DNA from: a virus
Direction: 5' to 3' (one strand)
Length of the DNA: 22,292 nt
Virus record (IMG/VR): IMGVR_UViG_3300014492_000034
Span: 1 to 22,292 of that record
Of this stretch, positions 20,275 to 22,292 are shown one piece after another. The position numbers and the translations under genes were made by a program. The notes below the pieces were generated by a model. The model was not told the DNA's origin. It saw nothing but the letters and a program-made list of their open reading frames with translations, and ran no database searches. Every line of letters starts with the position of its first letter. Position 1 is the stretch's first letter.

Positions 20275-20833
20275 AGAAGTACCGCTCCTGTGTGTCGTGT
20301 CCGGTGCACAGGTGTTCCGGCAGCGGCGCGCCGGTGTTAGCCTCGCGGTACAGCGGGTGCTGGGTATCGTTCATCTCCACGTTGTCGAAGTTGTACATCA
20401 CCCACTCAATGCCGACCTCCCGGAACATGGCCTGGGTGTACTCAACGAACGACTCGAGCCACTTGTCGGAGATGGGAAACCGCGACCTCATGACGAGCCG
20501 ACCCACGCCGGCCTGGACGAGGGACTTCGCGCAGTCGGCGCACACCGGCACGCCATGGACGTACATCGTGGCGCCGTCTAGGGAGACTCCGTTGTACGCT
20601 GCGCTGAGGACGCAGTTCATCTCCGCGTGCACCGTCATGGCGTACTTTGACTCGCGGTGCATCAGCCTCTCCTCGGTGTCCTTGACTCCCCGGGGAAATC
20701 CGTTGTACCCCGTCGAGAGTATCTGGCGCCGACCGTTAACGGCGACCGCACCCACACCGATCGAGGGGTCCTTCGACCACGTCGCGATCTGAGCTGCGAT
20801 ACCGAGGAAGCGTTCGTCCCACTTCTCAAGCAT
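20240..20833 (-). CDS. cd: dCMP deaminase
   Basis: 197 residues, a zinc-dependent deoxycytidylate deaminase. Visible are STGYNGFPRG (40-49, nucleotide site), HAEMN with His69 and Glu71, and CADC with Cys98 and Cys101 as zinc ligands (here preceded by PV rather than the usual P). It converts dCMP to dUMP, feeding thymidylate synthesis and controlling the C/T pool, which matters when gp42 also draws on dCMP. The C-terminal 50 residues (from about 150) are an extension I do not recognise. ATG 20833 overlaps the previous stop by a few bases. Confidence 0.88.
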   Translation of the reverse strand: MLEKWDERFLGIAAQIATWSKDPSIGVGAVAVNGRRQILSTGYNGFPRGVKDTEERLMHRESKYAMTVHAEMNCVLSAAYNGVSLDGATMYVHGVPVCADCAKSLVQAGVGRLVMRSRFPISDKWLESFVEYTQAMFREVGIEWVMYNFDNVEMNDTQHPLYREANTGAPLPEHLCTGHDTQERYFYQDGGAFRARP

Positions 20834-21017
20834 TGAGATCCTCCAGCACCTTCTTCGCGGCCTCGAGCTCCTCGACGTAGCTGGGACCGGTGTAGGGCGC
20901 GCCGTGAATAAATGCCGATTCCCACACTGCTAGGTACTGGGGATCATTTTCTATGAGGTCCAGCTTCTCCACCAGGTCCCTCAGCGCCTTCTCAATCGGC
21001 CAGCAGCAGTCGCTCAC
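20826..21017 (-). CDS. Hypothetical small acidic protein
   Basis: 63 residues from GTG 21017 (GTGA overlap with the preceding stop). Helical at both ends (PIEKALRDLVEKLDLI; YVEELEAAKKVLEDL) with an aromatic turn between (WESAFIHGAPYTGPS). No family recognised; it is probably part of the nucleotide-metabolism transcript only by position. Confidence 0.7.
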   Translation of the reverse strand: MSDCCWPIEKALRDLVEKLDLIENDPQYLAVWESAFIHGAPYTGPSYVEELEAAKKVLEDLNA

Positions 21018-21331
21018 GCTGCGTCTCCCTGCGGTACGATGACGTCCGGCCCGCACTCGTCGGGATCGAGGACCGTGATGAACCCCCTCTTCCTTTCCGG
21101 TTCAATGCCTCGCAGGTAGTCGTTGTCCTCGTCGAAGACGCGGAGGAACTCCCCGTCGTCGATCACCCGGTGCGACACGCTCATCTCCCCAAGGTGCAGC
21201 TGCGAGACCTCCGTCGCTTCATCCATTGTCACAGTATCCAGAGCCCACTCAGGGTCGCCGGCGTCGCCGACGTCCACGACGTACCTTATCCGGTGTTGGC
21301 TGATCGTCTCGACGAGTACCAACTTGCTCAT
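21014..21331 (-). CDS. Hypothetical protein, T4-like phage type
   Basis: 105 residues from ATG 21331, with AGAGGGCGG upstream. Strand-rich start (LVLVETISQHRIRYVVDV), an acidic middle with SQLHLGEMSVSHRV, then FLRVFDEDNDYLRG. A similar ISQ-RxRYVV...DEDNDYL pattern is, to my recollection, found in small uncharacterised proteins of marine T4-like phages. Function unknown. Its 5' part overlaps the next upstream ORF by 83 bases in another frame. Confidence 0.7.
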   Translation of the reverse strand: MSKLVLVETISQHRIRYVVDVGDAGDPEWALDTVTMDEATEVSQLHLGEMSVSHRVIDDGEFLRVFDEDNDYLRGIEPERKRGFITVLDPDECGPDVIVPQGDAA

Positions 21332-21443
21332 GTTCCGCCCTCTCGCGCTCTATCATCCTGTATATCCACTGTATGTTGGGGTCCCGTTGAACGGAGGCCA
21401 TCAGCTGCGCGGGGAAGTCTCCCCAGTCGATAGACGACTTCAT
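21249..21443 (-). CDS. Hypothetical small basic protein with poly-Arg tail
   Basis: 64 residues from ATG 21443, overlapping the stop of gene 42 (ATGA). The first 40 residues look natural (helix QLMASVQRDPNIQWIYRMIERERAE in pieces); the tail ends in RRGRRRRRRP and is encoded in the region shared with the downstream gene. The coupling supports translation, but the long overlap means the real end could reflect constraint from the other frame. Confidence 0.55.
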   Translation of the reverse strand: MKSSIDWGDFPAQLMASVQRDPNIQWIYRMIERERAEHEQVGTRRDDQPTPDKVRRGRRRRRRP

Positions 21444-22114
21444 TCCTTCACCAGGTGGAAGTGCTTCTCGTATACGTGGAGGCTGCTGGCGTGCCAGTAG
21501 ATGTCGCCCGCCTCGACGACGGCGTCTTGACACGTGTTGAGGTCGCGGATCATGTATCTTTGCATGTACTCAGCCCACGCCCTGTCGTTCTTATAGCCGA
21601 ACACTACGTCATTGGAGCGCATCTGCACCAAGACATGGAGCTTCCCGTCCCTAATGAGATACTGCACCGCGTTGGTGCACATGAAGTCGCCGCGACCCCT
21701 GTCGTTGTACTCGAGCCAGATCCTCGGGCGTGTGTGGATGACCACTGCCCTGCGCGAGTACGGGTTCTTCTTTAGCTCCTCCAACGCGTGGTTGTACTGG
21801 AAGTAGTTATCGCGGTGCCAGTTCACCCAACCGTAGTTGCTGGTGATGAGGCCGTCCTCACCGGCCACGGCCTTCCACACCTCGGGCGCCCCTCCGGGGA
21901 AGTCGTTGACGCTGAGCGATTGGCTTATGTACCAGTCGATCTCGCGCTGGACGTAGTCCCAATTGACGGTGCCGAAGATCGCCGGCTCGTCGGCGACGAA
22001 GGTGGCGCCGACTATTTCCAACATTTTACAGCCCGTCTTATCGACGACGAACTCCTCGATCGCGAGCTTGTGGACGAACTCCTCGCGGACGTCTCGACAG
22101 CACCAGTGCTTCAT
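21440..22114 (-). CDS. 42: dCMP hydroxymethylase, T4 gp42-like
   Basis: 224 residues, close to T4 gp42: FVVDKTGCKMLEIVGATFVADEP (in pieces at 22-44), SNYGWVNW (92-99), GDFMCTNAVQYLIRD with catalytic Cys146, MRSNDVVFGYKNDRAW with Asp177 and SLHVYEKHFHLV (211-222). In T4 the matching residues are, as I recall, Cys148 and Asp179; the Asp replaces the Asn of thymidylate synthase and gives preference for dCMP. The enzyme makes 5-hydroxymethyl-dCMP with methylene-tetrahydrofolate. ATG 22114 overlaps the previous stop (ATGA) and matches the family's start; a longer in-frame extension is rejected. Confidence 0.95.
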   Translation of the reverse strand: MKHWCCRDVREEFVHKLAIEEFVVDKTGCKMLEIVGATFVADEPAIFGTVNWDYVQREIDWYISQSLSVNDFPGGAPEVWKAVAGEDGLITSNYGWVNWHRDNYFQYNHALEELKKNPYSRRAVVIHTRPRIWLEYNDRGRGDFMCTNAVQYLIRDGKLHVLVQMRSNDVVFGYKNDRAWAEYMQRYMIRDLNTCQDAVVEAGDIYWHASSLHVYEKHFHLVKE

Positions 22115-22292
22115 AGGATGCGGCTCCCGTCCTCGCGAACGGGACAACCGAGAACTTCCTTGGCCCCCGCGGCTATCTCCCTGCGACCCACGTCGGTGGC
22201 GGCCTTTGGCCACGCAGCTAGTATGTCTCCCCCGTCCATGGTGGGTTCAGCCGGTCGGTGCTCGTGATATATCACCGCAGCGTCTCGAAGCA
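22111..22292 (-). CDS. C-terminal part of a cut hypothetical protein
   Basis: An open frame enters from the right edge and ends at TGA 22113-22111, overlapping the gp42 start (ATGA). Some 59 residues are visible, with HEHRPAEPTMDGGDIL and AATDVGRREIAAGAKEVLG segments. It is the gene transcribed just before 42. No family is recognised from the fragment. Confidence 0.65.
   Translation of the reverse strand, partial: LRDAAVIYHEHRPAEPTMDGGDILAAWPKAATDVGRREIAAGAKEVLGCPVREDGSRIL

Noticed and set aside
20013-20309. 98-residue minus-strand frame across the agt start
   Set aside because: It overlaps agt and the deaminase end; the neighbouring frame (20080-20274) has the coupled stop and the more protein-like composition.
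21527-21532. TTGACA on the plus strand within gene 42
   Set aside because: No -10 box at suitable distance and no plus-strand gene follows.
1-22292. CRISPR arrays, insertion sequences, integrase or rRNA genes
   Set aside because: No regular direct repeats with spacers, transposase-like protein or rRNA sequence were seen on either strand.

Overview
The window is part of the genome of a GC-rich, T4-like (Straboviridae-type) tailed phage. This rests on one minus-strand gene set whose members match T4 proteins in my recollection: sliding clamp gp45, clamp-loader subunits gp44 and gp62, translational repressor RegA, dCMP hydroxymethylase gp42, dCMP deaminase and DNA alpha-glucosyltransferase. The order 45 - 44 - 62 - regA is the T4 order, loosened by inserted small genes. 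The host is not named by the sequence. The high GC content, E. coli-like sigma-70 promoters and two secreted Gly/Trp/Cys-rich proteins of a kind common in Alphaproteobacteria (Rhizobiales) suggest a Gram-negative, perhaps alphaproteobacterial, host; this is inference.

Plus strand, 1-5022: a compact operon of mostly small genes, many joined by ATGA or GTGA overlaps. It holds an RNase AS-like DEDDh exonuclease, a defective tRNA-Cys-like sequence, a small membrane protein, an M15-like peptidase, a tRNA-Thr(UGU), a NADAR-domain protein and a permuted-papain (NlpC/P60-like) protein. After an AT-rich gap, a consensus sigma-70 promoter drives two last small genes. A strong hairpin at 5032-5059 marks the convergent junction with the minus-strand operon.

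Minus strand, transcribed from 22292 down to 5091. It opens with nucleotide and DNA-modification genes: a cut gene, 42, three small genes, dCMP deaminase, a 64-codon ORF with no canonical start, agt, an HNH-AP2 homing endonuclease, a C5-cytosine methyltransferase, a DUF3310-like protein, a tail-lysozyme-type muramidase, a GIY-YIG homing endonuclease and a GT-A glycosyltransferase. A perfect promoter (13765-13793) then precedes two small genes and the clamp (45). After four more small genes, a second promoter (11701-11729) precedes a possible winged-helix protein, 44, a DUF4177-like gene, 62, a run of tiny membrane-protein genes with a tandem duplication, regA, more small genes, and finally two secreted proteins sharing a C-terminal CxxWxGxxW...C motif.

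How it fits together: gp42 makes hydroxymethyl-dCMP, the deaminase diverts dCMP to dUMP, and agt (perhaps with the GT-A enzyme) would glucosylate hydroxymethylcytosine in DNA, shielding the genome from host nucleases. The clamp and loader support replication and RegA tunes early translation. The C5 methyltransferase is the puzzling extra, because hydroxymethylcytosine already occupies its target atom. Homing endonucleases sit directly before the two less usual modification genes.
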